Numbered from the stretch's first letter, positions 33,031 to 43,038 are shown. The stretch is DNA of 64,000 bases from Halorubrum cibi (GCF_900182635.1 NZ_FXTD01000011.1:1-64000); one strand, 5' to 3'. Program-made: numbers and translations. The notes: generated by a model not told the origin, from the letters alone.

Positions 33031-33981
33031 ATGGTTCTCGGATCGCCGGTGACGGAACTCATGCTCCTCCTCGCCGGCGTCGGTCTGTTGTACGCCGGCG
33101 CGGAGTTGCTGGTCGCTGGCGCTCGCGATCTCGCGCTCGCGGTCGGGCTGAAGGCCTCGACGGTCGGGGTGACCGTCGTCGCGTTCGCGACGACCACGCC
33201 GGAGCTGTTCGTGTCGGTGCTCGGCGCGCTCACCGTCTCGACGGACATCGGGCTGGGCGCGATCGTGGGATCGAACGTCGCCAACATCGGGCTCGTGCTG
33301 GGCGTCTCCGCGCTCATCCGCCCGCTCGACGTCTCCGAAACGGTGTTTCGCCGGGACGTGCCGTTCATGATCCTCGCCGCGCTGCTGCTCGTCGGGCTGG
33401 GGTGGAACGGCCGGATCGGCCCCCTCGAGGGAGGCGTCCTCCTCGCGGCGCTCGTCGCGTTCACGGTCGTGGTGTTGCGCCGGGTTCAGCGGACGCAGGC
33501 CGGGATCTCCACCGCGGAGCGCGACGACATGCCCGACGCGGAGGCGAGGGACGTGGTCGTCGTGATCGGCGGCATCGTCGCGCTCGTCCTCGGCTCGCGC
33601 TGGCTGATCGACGGCGGCCGCGACCTGCTCGCCGCGGCCGGCTTCTCGGACTTCTTCATCGGCCTCACCGTTCTCGCGGTCGGCACCTCGCTTCCCGAAC
33701 TCGCCGCCAGCGTCGTCGCCGCCGTCCGCGGCGAGGCGAGCTTCAGCGTCGGCAACGTCGTCGGCTCGAACATCTACAACGTCCTGGCCGTGATCGGCCT
33801 GCTCGCGTTCGTCTCCCCGATCGACGTGAGTCCGGGGATCCGGAGCTTCGAGTTCCCGGCGCTCCTCGCGTTCACCCTGCTCGTCGTCGGGCTGATGTAC
33901 CGCGGCGACCGGCTCACGCGGGTCGACGGCGCGGTCCTCGTGGTCGCGTACGGGGGGTTCATCTACCTGCTGTTGCCGTGA
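33031..33981 (+). CDS. calcium/sodium antiporter (CaCA family)
   Basis: 316 residues with about ten membrane helices in two inverted halves. The two alpha-repeats are visible: VVAFATTTPELFVSVLGA with GSNVANIGLVLGVS in the first half, and VLAVGTSLPELAASVVAA with GSNIYNVLAVIG in the second. The glutamates in TTPE and SLPE bind the cation. It exports Ca2+ (or takes up Na+) across the cell membrane. A TATA-like GCTTTTGAA about 30 bases before the ATG. Single gene. Confidence 0.92.
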   Translation: MVLGSPVTELMLLLAGVGLLYAGAELLVAGARDLALAVGLKASTVGVTVVAFATTTPELFVSVLGALTVSTDIGLGAIVGSNVANIGLVLGVSALIRPLDVSETVFRRDVPFMILAALLLVGLGWNGRIGPLEGGVLLAALVAFTVVVLRRVQRTQAGISTAERDDMPDAEARDVVVVIGGIVALVLGSRWLIDGGRDLLAAAGFSDFFIGLTVLAVGTSLPELAASVVAAVRGEASFSVGNVVGSNIYNVLAVIGLLAFVSPIDVSPGIRSFEFPALLAFTLLVVGLMYRGDRLTRVDGAVLVVAYGGFIYLLLP

Positions 33982-34068
33982 GATCACCGCGGATGGCCGT
34001 CTGCCGGTGTGCGACGATCCCACACGAGGGCGGCACGGTTATGTCCGCGTTCGTGGAAGACCCGTCGA

Positions 34069-34752
34069 ATGTCGTTCCTACCGGAGCGGGTACGGACGGT
34101 CACGTTCGATTCGTACAGCACCCTCGTCGACGTGGACGCCGCCGAGAAGGCGCTCGCCGAGCGGGTCGCGGACCCGGAGCCCGTTTCGAGACTCTGGCGG
34201 GCGCGGTCGCTCGAGTACACGTTCGTCGCGAACTTCGTCGACGCCTATCAGCCGTTCTACGAGATGAACCGCGACGCGCTCCAGTACGCGCTCGACTTCC
34301 ACGGCGTCGACGTCCCGCCGGAGGAGCGCGACGAGATACTCGCGGTGTACCACGAACTCGACGTCTTCGACGACGTCAGAGCGGGGATCGAGCGGCTCCG
34401 CGACGCCGGGTACGACTGTTACGTCGTCTCGAACGGGGACCCGGAGATGCTCTCGGCGATGATCGACCACGCCGGGATCGGCGACGTCATCGAGGACGCG
34501 ATCAGCGCGGACGAGGTGGAGACGTTCAAACCCGACGCCGAACTCTACCGCCACGCGGCCGCGAGAACGGGGACGCCGATCGACGGGATCGCCCACGTGA
34601 CCGCCGCCTGGTTCGACGTGATGGGAGCCGAACACGCCGGCGCGCAGGGCGTCTGGGTGGATCGGAAAGGGTCGCCGTTGGACGCCTTCGCCGGGTCGCC
34701 GGACCTGACGATCGAGTCGTTCCACGAGCTGGCGGACGCGCTCGACGTCTGA
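34069..34752 (+). CDS. HAD-superfamily hydrolase (haloacid dehalogenase type II-like)
   Basis: 227 residues. VTFDSYSTLVDV is motif I (nucleophile aspartate), VVSNGD motif II, ETFKPDAELYRHAA motif III (lysine), and HVTAAWFDVMGAEHAG the place of motif IV, where the acidic residue seems shifted. The layout, with a helical cap after motif I, is that of L-2-haloacid dehalogenases, though in archaea most are phosphatases of unknown substrate. The start at 34069 is chosen over 34009 because motif I then begins at the normal distance. Confidence 0.82.
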   Translation: MSFLPERVRTVTFDSYSTLVDVDAAEKALAERVADPEPVSRLWRARSLEYTFVANFVDAYQPFYEMNRDALQYALDFHGVDVPPEERDEILAVYHELDVFDDVRAGIERLRDAGYDCYVVSNGDPEMLSAMIDHAGIGDVIEDAISADEVETFKPDAELYRHAAARTGTPIDGIAHVTAAWFDVMGAEHAGAQGVWVDRKGSPLDAFAGSPDLTIESFHELADALDV

Positions 34753-34858
34753 GGGAGTCGCCCGCGCGTCCGACGGCGATCCGCCGGATCCGGACCGATA
34801 GCCACTCTACCGGACCCGAACCGATGGCTATTCGGCCGGCGACCGCGCACCCGGAGCC

Positions 34859-36304
34859 GTGATAGCGATCGTCGTCAGCCGGGCCGACAGCGCCTCCGAA
34901 CACATTGGTGAGCGCCTTCTCGAGATCGGCGACTGGACGAGCCGCGAGGACGGGAGCCGCCCCGACGCCGCGGGCGGCGGGACCTACTACCGGACGGACG
35001 GCTTCGAACTCCGGGAGTTCGACGGCCTCCACATCGACCTGTCGAACCCCGCGGCCGCCTTCGGGGACGAAGACGGGGAAGACGACGGTGCGGACGGGAA
35101 CGACGAGCGCGACGACCCCAAGCTCCTCGTGTTCGTCTCGCGACACTCGGGGAACTCCGGCCCGCTCCTGACCGCCCACGTCACCGGCAACTTCGGCCCC
35201 GCGGAGTACGGCGGGGAACCGCGGACGCTCGCGCGGGCCGCACCCGGCGCGGTGAGCCGCGTCGTCGACGCGATGGCGACGCACGCGCCCGAGGGGTACG
35301 ACGTGGGGATCGAGTGTACCCACCACGGGCCGACCGACGCCGCGGTCCCCTCGCTGTTCGCCGAACTCGGCTCCGATGAGTCCGAGTGGGCCGATCCCGA
35401 AGGCGCCCGGGCGGTCGCGAGGGCGGTTCTCGAGCTTCGGGGGAGCGGGCCGGATCTCCGCGGATCCGACGGTCGGAACCGCCACGTCGTCGGCTTCGGC
35501 GGCGGCCATTACGCCCCACGGTTCACCCGGATCGTCCGGGAGACGGAGTGGACCGTCGGTCACGTCGGGGCCGACTGGACGCTCGACGAGATGGGCGCGC
35601 CGGACGCGAACCGCGACGTGATCGAGCAGGCGTTCGCGCGGAGCCGCGCCGATCACGCCGTGATCGAGGGGGATCGTCCCGAACTTGCCGACGCGATCCG
35701 AGATATCGGCCACCGGGTCGTGAGCGAGACGTGGGTCCGCGAGGTCGGAGACCGCCCGCTCGCGCTGGTCGAGCGGCTCGAGGAGGCGATGGGGTCCGTC
35801 GACGAGGGGCTCCGGTTCGGCTCGGTCGCTCCCGAGGACGACGCGGTCGACCGCGACGGTCGGGACGCCCCCGGAGATCCGGCGGACGCGGTGACCGTTC
35901 GGGATCTACCCGCCGAGTTGCTGGCGCGGGCACAGGGCGTCGACGCCGAGGCCGCCCGCGAGGTCGTCGAGTCGAACGCGGTCGCGTTCGGGACCGAGCA
36001 GGCGGGGACGCGCGCGGCCAGGGAAGTCGCGCTCGCGGGCGACGACGCAGACTCCGGATACGCGGACCTGATCGCCGACCTCGCGGACGTCCTGGAGTCC
36101 GGCTACGACGAGGTCGTCGTCGAGGACGACGCCGTCATCGCTCGCGAGACCGCCTTCGACCCGTCACTGGCGGCCGAACTGGGCGTGCCGGAGGGTCCGG
36201 CGTTCGGGCGGCTCGCGTCGGGCGAGACGGTCGAGGTCGACGGCGAGGCGATCACCCCGGACGCGGTCTCGACGCGCTCGGAGGAGCGGTTCCCGATCGA
36301 GTGA
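34859..36304 (+). CDS. dtdA: D-aminoacyl-tRNA deacylase
   Basis: 481 residues of the archaeal/plant GEK1-type D-aminoacyl-tRNA deacylase, which frees tRNA from wrongly attached D-amino acids and is zinc-dependent. MIAIVVSRADSASEHIGERL opens the family; LVFVSRHSGNSGPLLTAH, GIECTHHGPTDAA and VVGFGGGHYAPRFT hold the conserved histidines. An acidic insert around residues 62-80 and another near 325-345 lengthen it, as is common in haloarchaea. The start is GTG at 34859. The third block, LARAQGVDAEAAREV, is the C-terminal region of the long form. Confidence 0.9.
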   Translation: MIAIVVSRADSASEHIGERLLEIGDWTSREDGSRPDAAGGGTYYRTDGFELREFDGLHIDLSNPAAAFGDEDGEDDGADGNDERDDPKLLVFVSRHSGNSGPLLTAHVTGNFGPAEYGGEPRTLARAAPGAVSRVVDAMATHAPEGYDVGIECTHHGPTDAAVPSLFAELGSDESEWADPEGARAVARAVLELRGSGPDLRGSDGRNRHVVGFGGGHYAPRFTRIVRETEWTVGHVGADWTLDEMGAPDANRDVIEQAFARSRADHAVIEGDRPELADAIRDIGHRVVSETWVREVGDRPLALVERLEEAMGSVDEGLRFGSVAPEDDAVDRDGRDAPGDPADAVTVRDLPAELLARAQGVDAEAAREVVESNAVAFGTEQAGTRAAREVALAGDDADSGYADLIADLADVLESGYDEVVVEDDAVIARETAFDPSLAAELGVPEGPAFGRLASGETVEVDGEAITPDAVSTRSEERFPIE

Positions 36305-36384
36305 GCGGCTCGAACCGAGCGATCGGCCCCCTCGGGCCGACTGGCGGGGGCTCCCGCCGTCTGACGCGAGTCGGACGATCGGGC

Positions 36385-36421
36385 AAGAATAAATACGTCG
36401 GGGTCGCAACGCAACCATATC
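36385..36421 (+). promoter_or_regulatory. ftsZ1 promoter
   Basis: AATAAATA (36388-36395) sits about 27 bases before the ATG at 36422, so transcription should begin at or next to the start codon (leaderless). Confidence 0.6.
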
Positions 36422-37576
36422 ATGGACTCCATCGTTGAGGACGCCATCGACGAAGCCGAGGAATCCCCGGCGGACGGCTCCGGGGGTCCCGGCGACCCCG
36501 CTCAGGACGAACACACCGGCGCGGCTCCACAGACCGGCACGATGACCGACGACGAGCTGAAGGACGTCCTCCAGGACCTCCAGACCAACATCACCGTCGT
36601 CGGCTGCGGCGGCGCGGGCGGCAACACGGTCAATCGGATGACCGAGGAGGGGATCCACGGCGCGAAGCTCGTCGCGGCCAACACCGACGTCCAGCACCTC
36701 GTCAACATCGAGGCCGACACCAAGATCCTGATGGGTCAACAGAAGACCCAGGGCCGCGGCGCGGGGTCGCTCCCGCAGGTCGGCGAGGAGGCCGCCATCG
36801 AGTCCCAAGAGGAGATACAGGACGCCATCGACGGCTCCGACATGGTGTTCGTCACCGCCGGGCTCGGCGGGGGGACCGGTACGGGATCGGCCCCGGTCGT
36901 CGCGAAGGCCGCCCGTGACTCCGGTGCGCTCACCATCGCCATCGTCACGACCCCGTTCACCGCCGAGGGCGAGGTCCGCCGGACGAACGCCGAGGCCGGC
37001 CTCGAGCGCCTCCGCGACGTGAGCGACACCGTGATCGTCGTCCCCAACGACCGCCTGCTCGACGCGGTCGGGAAGCTCCCCGTGCGCCAGGCGTTCAAGG
37101 TGTCCGACGAGGTGCTGATGCGCTCGGTGAAGGGGATCACGGAGCTGATCACCAAGCCTGGCCTCGTCAACCTCGACTTCGCCGACGTCCGCACCGTGAT
37201 GGAGAAGGGCGGCGTCGCGATGATCGGCCTCGGCGAGTCCGACTCCGAGTCGAAGGCGCAGGATTCGGTGAAGTCGGCGCTGCGCTCGCCGCTCCTCGAC
37301 GTCGACATCTCCGGGGCGAACTCCGCGCTCGTGAACGTCACCGGCGGACAGGACATGTCCATCGAGGAGGCGGAGGGCGTCGTCGAGGAGATCTACGACC
37401 GGATCGACCCCGACGCCCGGATCATCTGGGGGACCTCCGTCGACGAGGACCTCGAGGGCGAGATGCGGACGATGATCGTCGTCACGGGCGTCGAGTCGCC
37501 GCAGATCTACGGCCAGAACGACGGCGACGCCGAAGGGGCCGCCGCCGAGATGGAGGACATCGACTACGTCGAGTGA
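36422..37576 (+). CDS. ftsZ1: cell-division GTPase FtsZ1
   Basis: 384 residues. After an acidic haloarchaeal leader (1-48) comes the tubulin/FtsZ GTPase domain: [25 protein letters not shown], the GTP loop [15 protein letters not shown] and TPFTAEG. The T7 loop reads [13 protein letters not shown]. FtsZ1 forms the early mid-cell ring scaffold in Haloferax volcanii. The chromosome order ftsZ1-secE-spt5 is typical of haloarchaea. No sign of truncation. Confidence 0.95.
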   Translation: MDSIVEDAIDEAEESPADGSGGPGDPAQDEHTGAAPQTGTMTDDELKDVLQDLQTNITVVGCGGAGGNTVNRMTEEGIHGAKLVAANTDVQHLVNIEADTKILMGQQKTQGRGAGSLPQVGEEAAIESQEEIQDAIDGSDMVFVTAGLGGGTGTGSAPVVAKAARDSGALTIAIVTTPFTAEGEVRRTNAEAGLERLRDVSDTVIVVPNDRLLDAVGKLPVRQAFKVSDEVLMRSVKGITELITKPGLVNLDFADVRTVMEKGGVAMIGLGESDSESKAQDSVKSALRSPLLDVDISGANSALVNVTGGQDMSIEEAEGVVEEIYDRIDPDARIIWGTSVDEDLEGEMRTMIVVTGVESPQIYGQNDGDAEGAAAEMEDIDYVE

Positions 37577-37654
37577 GACCGTCTCGCGGCGACGGCGTCG
37601 CCCCGAACCCGCATCAAAAGGTAAAAACCGTCCCGTCACGAACTCGCTCGTAAC

Positions 37655-37831
37655 ATGGACGTCCCGTACGACCTCAACAGCTATATCCGCGTGTTGAAGC
37701 TGGCGAGCACGCCGAGCACCGACGAGTTCCTCCAGGTGTCGAAGATCGCCGGTGCCGGGATCCTGCTCATCGGCTTCCTCGGCTTCCTGATGTTCGCGAT
37801 CATGAGCCTCCTTCCGGGGGTCGGCGCGTAA
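37655..37831 (+). CDS. secE: protein translocase subunit SecE (Sec61 gamma)
   Basis: 58 residues: a short amphipathic N-terminus ([20 protein letters not shown]) and one membrane helix (about 32-53, [19 protein letters not shown]). It clamps the SecY channel. The TAA stop shares its last base with the ATG of spt5 (TAATG), a coupled pair. TATA-like GGTAAAAACC about 30 bases before the start. Too small to be found by length alone but clear by family and context. Confidence 0.92.
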   Translation: MDVPYDLNSYIRVLKLASTPSTDEFLQVSKIAGAGILLIGFLGFLMFAIMSLLPGVGA

Positions 37832-38283
37832 TGCCGATCTTCTCGGTCAAGACGACCGCCCGCCAGGAGCGGACCGTCGCGGACATGCTCGCCGAAAAGG
37901 AGATGCCCGAGATCCAGGCGGTCATCGCCCCGGACCAGCTCACGAGCTACGTGATGGTCGAGGCGAGCGACGGAAGCGTCTTCGCCCGGATCCTCGACGA
38001 GATCCCCCACGCCCGCGGCGTCATCCAGGGCGCGGACGGTCCCGCGGAGAGCCCCTTCTCGGAGGTCGAACACTTCCTCTCGCCGACCCCGGACGTGGAG
38101 GGGATCGCCGAGGGCGACATCGTCGAGCTGATCGCGGGGCCGTTCAAGGGCGAGAAGGCCCGCGTCCAGCGCATCGACGAGGGCAAAGACCAGGTGACCG
38201 TCGAGCTGTACGAGGCGACCGTCCCCATCCCGGTCACGGTCCGCGGCGACCAGATCCGCGTGCTCGACAGCGAGGAGCGATAG
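37831..38283 (+). CDS. spt5: transcription elongation factor Spt5 (NusG)
   Basis: 150 residues: NGN domain (IFSVKTTARQERTVADMLAE to about 85; PHARGVI is typical) and a C-terminal KOW domain (GDIVELIAGPFKGEKARVQRID, VPIPVTV). With Spt4 it binds the RNA polymerase clamp and aids elongation. Overlaps secE by one base. Confidence 0.95.
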   Translation: MPIFSVKTTARQERTVADMLAEKEMPEIQAVIAPDQLTSYVMVEASDGSVFARILDEIPHARGVIQGADGPAESPFSEVEHFLSPTPDVEGIAEGDIVELIAGPFKGEKARVQRIDEGKDQVTVELYEATVPIPVTVRGDQIRVLDSEER

Positions 38284-38414
38284 CTCCTCGGACCGGTCGA
38301 CCGCGCGACGCGCCGTGAATCGACGGCGAGAAGCGGTAGTCCCCTACTCAGTCTCCCTCCTCGGATCTCCGGCAACGACAAGGGCTTTATTCGACGACCC
38401 CCGACCCTCTCCAC

Positions 38415-39377
38415 ATGTTCGGTCCCGGCGTCCCCGCGATACTGAGCGTGGTCCCCGACACGTTCACGTTCGCGTGGATCGTGGCGATCCTCTTCGCGGC
38501 CGCCTGGCTGCTCGACTCCCGCGGGTATGCGGCGGGACGCGCGCTCGCGGCCGGTACGTGGGGCCTCTTCGGACTGTTCTGGCTGACGACGGTGCCGTAC
38601 TTCGCGTTCGAACACCAGAGCTACGTCGAGTCGATCCTCGCGCTCGTCGGCGTCCCCGCCTGCGTCTACGTCGGCTACCTGCTGTACGACGGGCGGGCGT
38701 CGCTCTTTACGCTCACGAGGGCCGTCTCGATCATGCTGTTCATCTACCTCCCGTTCGAGACGATCCCCGCGTTCACGCTGGCCGGCGTGGCGGTCCCGGA
38801 GCCCCGACGGATCCTCATCGAGATCGTCGCGAACCAGACGGGCGTGCTCATCGATCTGCTCGGGTACGCGCCCGAGCGGGTGGCGAACTACGAGGGGTAC
38901 GACGCCGCCTTCGCGTGGACGCTCGAGGACGGCCACCGCATGCGGATCAACGTCGTGTTGGCGTGTACGGGGCTCGGCAGCATGGCGATCTTCGGCGGGC
39001 TCGTCGCCGCGGTGGAGGGGCCGCTCGACCGGAAGCTTCGGGCGCTCGCCGTCTCGATCCCGCTCATCTACGTCCTCAACCTCCTCCGGACGACGTTCAT
39101 CACGGTCGTCGCCGGCAACCAGTACATGCAGTGGCAGCCGGAGCTGGTGTTGGCGATGTTCGGCGCGACCGACCCCTACCGCGTCTCGTTTCTGGTTTCG
39201 GACCGTATCATCAGCCAACTGCTCGCGGTCGTCGCGCTGATCGGGATCACCTACCTCGTCGCCAGACAGCTCCCGGAGCTCGTCGTGATCCTCGAGGACG
39301 TCCTCTACGTGCTCACCGGCGAGGAACACGACCTCACGGAGGCGCTCGACCTCCCGCGGGAGCCGACCAACCGGTGA
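38415..39377 (+). CDS. artA: archaeosortase A
   Basis: 320 residues with about eight membrane helices. The exosortase/archaeosortase catalytic residues are all visible: cysteine in VVLACTGLGSMAIFGG (about residue 184), arginine in NLLRTTFIT (about 218) and arginine in FLVSDRIISQ. ArtA cleaves PGF-CTERM signals and links the protein to a lipid anchor. Two probable substrates lie in this window (genes at 20817 and 52628). A TATA-like GGCTTTATTC about 28 bases before the ATG indicates a separate leaderless transcript. Confidence 0.93.
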   Translation: MFGPGVPAILSVVPDTFTFAWIVAILFAAAWLLDSRGYAAGRALAAGTWGLFGLFWLTTVPYFAFEHQSYVESILALVGVPACVYVGYLLYDGRASLFTLTRAVSIMLFIYLPFETIPAFTLAGVAVPEPRRILIEIVANQTGVLIDLLGYAPERVANYEGYDAAFAWTLEDGHRMRINVVLACTGLGSMAIFGGLVAAVEGPLDRKLRALAVSIPLIYVLNLLRTTFITVVAGNQYMQWQPELVLAMFGATDPYRVSFLVSDRIISQLLAVVALIGITYLVARQLPELVVILEDVLYVLTGEEHDLTEALDLPREPTNR

Positions 39378-39453
39378 CGAGGTGTCGATCCGTGGAACCG
39401 ATCCGACGCGACCGACGGGCGCTCCGACGCGGAAAACGGAGGCGTGACCCGCC

Positions 39454-40701
39454 GTGGTGAGCGGCGTCGACCTCCTCGTCTACCTGGAGACGAACGTCGC
39501 CAAGCTGGTGTTGGCGACGCTTCTGGGGATGTTCCTGGGGCTCGAACGCGAGTGGTCACAGAAGTCGGCGGGGATCCGGACGTTCGCGCTCGTCAGCCTC
39601 GTCGCCGCCGTCTTCTCCGTCGCCGGCGAGCCGGGACTGCTGGTCGTCGGCGGGGTCCTGATCGTCGCCAGCGCCGTGCTGTTGGCCGTCCGGAGCTTCG
39701 TCGAGACGGACGTGGACGGCCTCTCTCTCACCACCTCCGTCTCGATGCTCGTCGCCTACGGGGTCGGCGTGCTCGTCGCGGCGAGCCTCTTTCTGGAGGC
39801 GGTCACGGTCGCGGTGCTCTCCTCGTTCCTGCTCGTGTTGAAACGCGAGCTCCACCAGTTCGCGTGGGGGCTCTCCCGCGAGGAGGTGCGCAGCGCCGTC
39901 GAGTTCACCATCCTCGCGTTCGTCGTCTTCCCGATTTTACCCGCGGAGACGGTCGACCCCTGGGGGGCGGTCCAGCCGCGGCTGGTCTGGTCGCTCGTCG
40001 TCGCGATAAGCGCGATCGGGTTCGTCAACTACGTGCTCGTCAAGAAATACCAGGGCCGCGGCTACGCCGTCACGGGCTTCTTCGGCGGGCTCGTGAACTC
40101 CACCGCGGTCGTCGCCGAGATGGCCAAACGCGCCGCCGGACGAAGCGATCTCGTCGACATCGCCGTCGGCTCGATCCTGCTCGCGAACGCGGCGATGGCG
40201 CTTCGGAACGCGGCGCTCGTCGTCGTCTTCGTCCCCGAGGCCGCCCTCGCCGTCGGCGCGCCCCTCGGCGCGATCACGGTCGCGGGGGTCGCGATCGCGT
40301 TCTGGCGGAGCGAGTGGCGGACCGGCGTGGAGGCCGAACTCACCTCCCCGTTCAGCCTGCGGAACGCGCTCACCTTCGGCGGGCTGTTCCTCGTCGTGCT
40401 CCTCGTCTCCGCCGGCGCGGAGCGGGCGTTCGGCGCGACCGGGTTCGTCGTCACGGCGTTCCTCGCGGGGCTCGTCTCCTCGGGCACGGCGACGACGACC
40501 GCCGTCTCGCTTCTGGGAACCGGCCAGGTCACGGTCGACACCGCGGTCGCGGGGATCGTCGCCGGCACGGTCTCGAGCATCCTCGTGAAGACCGCCTTCG
40601 CCGCGAGCGTCGGCCGCGACCTCGTCCGGCCGGTGCTGATCTGGAACCTCGTGCTCATCGCCGTCGGGCTGGCGGTCGGAACGCCGCTGTTGCTGTTTTG
40701 A
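39454..40701 (+). CDS. MgtC/SapB-like and DUF4010 membrane protein
   Basis: 415 residues with about 12 membrane helices. The N-terminal third matches MgtC/SapB (LLGMFLGLEREWSQKSAGIRTFALVSLV, with the GLEREW and AGIRT signatures); the rest is DUF4010 (VLVKKYQGRGYAVTGFFGGLVNSTA, SGTATTTAVS). MgtC relatives regulate or assist magnesium transport; the combined protein is usually annotated as such but its transport role is unproven. The start is GTG at 39454. It follows artA by 76 bases. Confidence 0.85.
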   Translation: MVSGVDLLVYLETNVAKLVLATLLGMFLGLEREWSQKSAGIRTFALVSLVAAVFSVAGEPGLLVVGGVLIVASAVLLAVRSFVETDVDGLSLTTSVSMLVAYGVGVLVAASLFLEAVTVAVLSSFLLVLKRELHQFAWGLSREEVRSAVEFTILAFVVFPILPAETVDPWGAVQPRLVWSLVVAISAIGFVNYVLVKKYQGRGYAVTGFFGGLVNSTAVVAEMAKRAAGRSDLVDIAVGSILLANAAMALRNAALVVVFVPEAALAVGAPLGAITVAGVAIAFWRSEWRTGVEAELTSPFSLRNALTFGGLFLVVLLVSAGAERAFGATGFVVTAFLAGLVSSGTATTTAVSLLGTGQVTVDTAVAGIVAGTVSSILVKTAFAASVGRDLVRPVLIWNLVLIAVGLAVGTPLLLF

Positions 40702-40878
40702 GCGGTGCGAGGCGGAAGGAGTTCGATCGAATCCCCGTTCTCGAGCCCTCAACCTCACTGAACTGCCCGCCGAGTGTATATTGATCACTGAAACGTCGAT
40801 CTCTCCACCGAGGTGTTCCGATACTCGGGCGGGACAGACAGCCCCAATACGGCAGAGCTGCCGCTCGATCACAGTCTC

Positions 40879-43038
40879 CTATGAACTCTGAGCGAATCCG
40901 TATTCGGACTGTTCACGTCGCCGTGAAACCGCTTCTTCGGTGTCGAACTCGTAACTATCGGCGTCGTTCCACCACGACAGCAGCGTCAGTGTCGTCGCTA
41001 CCCCGTCATTCGTCGTCTCTTCAGTCACCAGTGTTTCGACGGCAGCAGGGAGCCACGGCGGTTCCTCGCTGCTCTCGAGTTCGCCGAGCGTCTCGATTCC
41101 AGCGTCGGTCAGGGCCGCCGTCTCTGCGTCCGGGATCATCGGTAGCTCACTGAGCGTCGTCGAGACCAACTCTCGATCGGGCTGGACGCTCACTTCCACG
41201 GACGAGGTGAGCAGGTCGTCGTCGCCGTCTTGGAGAATATCGATGGCTTCCTCGAACGAATCCCGCGCCTGCCGGAACCGAATCCGGGCGAGCGTCCGGC
41301 TAGCCTGAGCGTAGGCCACGATACCCACCTGAAAGCTCCGTTCGGCCGCTCTCAGCACCTCCCTGAGATCGTCCCGTTGCTCGTTGCGGGTCTGGATAGT
41401 CGCTAATTCGCCACGTGTCGAGTCGATGGACTCCTCGATCTCCGCGCGTGTCTCGGTGGCTCCGGCGTCGAGTTCGTCGAGGGCTGCTCGATACTGGATG
41501 AGAGCCTCGCTGTAGGCGTCGGCTGCCTCGTCGAACTCGTCGTTCGCTCTGGCGAAGACGGCCGTTTCGAGGGCCGTTTCGGCCTCCGATCGAAGCTCAT
41601 CGACCTTCGATGAGCCGTCGGTTTCGGACTCTTCTGTGGGCGTCGTCGATGGATCCGTCTCTGAGGAGGGTGTGGAAGACGGTTTACTACTGGACTCTTC
41701 AGGGGACTCCTGATCCGATTGCTGAGTCTTCCTGCGTCGCCGGAACAGATATCCACCACCAGCGATGCCTCCGATCCCAACACCTCCGATGGTAAGCCAT
41801 TCAACGTTGTTTCGAACCCACGAGGCGTATAACGCGTAGGCAGGAATGTCGATTGATTGGTCGGCATAGCGCCAGTCGCCGTGGTGTCCCAGCGTTCCAA
41901 GCAGTACACGGGAACCTTCACTTGAGCCATCGAGACCAGTGTCTATTGCATAGAGATTGCCACCATCACTCCCGACGAAGGCGGTCCCATCAACTACCGT
42001 CGGCGACGAGTGTATCGACGAGCCGGTTTCGAAGGCCCACTGTTGGTCGCCCGTTTCCGCATCCACCGCATAGAGATTGTCACGATAACCAACGAGGACG
42101 ATATCCTCAACCACCGTCGGCGAAGAGTAGATCCCATAGTCGGCCTTGAAGTTCCACTGTTGCTCACCGGTTTCCGCATCTACCGCGTAGAGATTGCCAC
42201 CATCACTCCCGACGAAGACGGAATCACCACTCACCGTCGGCGATGAAAAGATCCCCTCGCCAGTTTCGAAGGCCCACTGTTCCTCTCCCGTTTCCGAATC
42301 CACCGCGTAGAGATTGCCGTCGGTACTCCCGACGAAGATGGAACCACCACTCACCGTCGGCGACGACCGAATCGTACCGTCAGTTCCGAAGGCCCATTGT
42401 TCCTCTCCCGTTTCCGCATCCACCACGTAGAGATTGCGATCCAGACTCCCGACGAAGACGGAACCATCACTCACTGTCGGCGACGACTGAATCGCACCGC
42501 CGGTCTCGAATGACCACCGTTGTTCACCGGTTTCCGCATCCACCGCGTAGAGATTGCTATCCCAATCCCCGACGAAGACGGTCCCATCAACCACCGTCGG
42601 CGACGAGCCAATTTGACTGGTGGTTTCGAAGGCCCACTGTTGGTTGCCAGTCTCGGCATCTACCGCGTAAAGACGACCCGTTCCTTTCAAAATGTCAAAT
42701 GTATCTACTGTTCCCCCGACGAAGACGGTATCATCAACCACTGTCGAGGATGATTCCGTATAGACGCCGATCTCGAAGACCCACTGCTGGTTGCCCGTCT
42801 CGATATCGACTGCGTAAAGATTTCCGTTGGAACTCGTGACGAAGACGGTGTTGTCAACTACCGTTGCGGACGACTCAATCGCACCATTGGTTTCGAAGAC
42901 CCACAGTTCGTCGCCAGGATCGCCAGCAACCGTGGGAGCACCCGTACCGAGGATGCCCAGCGTCGTGAGACCACCGACCGTCCGAAGAACCCGACGGCGA
43001 TTTGCTCGGAGGCGTCCGGACCCCGGGCTATCTCTCAT
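40879..43038 (-). CDS. Tat-exported PQQ-like beta-propeller protein with cytoplasmic helical tail
   Basis: 719 residues. RANRRRVLRTVGGLTTLGILG is a Tat signal. Residues about 45-370 hold roughly eight PQQ/BamB-like propeller repeats (VGSDGGNLYAVDAETGEQQW type). A membrane helix follows at about 388-408 (LTIGGVGIGGIAGGGYLFRRRRK), with basic residues placing the next part inside. Then a Ser/Thr/Glu linker and a long helical, probably coiled-coil or TPR-like, region (about 460-600: ETALETAVFARANDEFDEAA, LIQYRAALDELD), and a small helical end. It looks like an outside sensor or scaffold tied to an inside domain. GC is lower than in neighbouring genes. Partner unknown. Confidence 0.82.
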   Translation of the reverse strand: MRDSPGSGRLRANRRRVLRTVGGLTTLGILGTGAPTVAGDPGDELWVFETNGAIESSATVVDNTVFVTSSNGNLYAVDIETGNQQWVFEIGVYTESSSTVVDDTVFVGGTVDTFDILKGTGRLYAVDAETGNQQWAFETTSQIGSSPTVVDGTVFVGDWDSNLYAVDAETGEQRWSFETGGAIQSSPTVSDGSVFVGSLDRNLYVVDAETGEEQWAFGTDGTIRSSPTVSGGSIFVGSTDGNLYAVDSETGEEQWAFETGEGIFSSPTVSGDSVFVGSDGGNLYAVDAETGEQQWNFKADYGIYSSPTVVEDIVLVGYRDNLYAVDAETGDQQWAFETGSSIHSSPTVVDGTAFVGSDGGNLYAIDTGLDGSSEGSRVLLGTLGHHGDWRYADQSIDIPAYALYASWVRNNVEWLTIGGVGIGGIAGGGYLFRRRRKTQQSDQESPEESSSKPSSTPSSETDPSTTPTEESETDGSSKVDELRSEAETALETAVFARANDEFDEAADAYSEALIQYRAALDELDAGATETRAEIEESIDSTRGELATIQTRNEQRDDLREVLRAAERSFQVGIVAYAQASRTLARIRFRQARDSFEEAIDILQDGDDDLLTSSVEVSVQPDRELVSTTLSELPMIPDAETAALTDAGIETLGELESSEEPPWLPAAVETLVTEETTNDGVATTLTLLSWWNDADSYEFDTEEAVSRRREQSEYGFAQSS
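41930..42860. repeat. tandem about 117-120 bp coding repeats (propeller blades)
   Basis: Blocks such as CCGCGTAGAGATTGCCA and CGAAGGCCCACTGTT recur every 114-120 bases about eight times with high DNA identity, encoding successive propeller blades. The DNA similarity suggests recent or ongoing blade duplication. Confidence 0.8.

Noticed and set aside
38315-39460. 381-residue plus-strand frame overlapping artA
   Set aside because: An Arg/Pro/Gly-rich shadow in another frame of the clearly recognised archaeosortase gene.
41930-42860. Regular about 117-base repeats considered as a CRISPR or satellite
   Set aside because: They encode propeller blades in one long reading frame and have no spacer structure.
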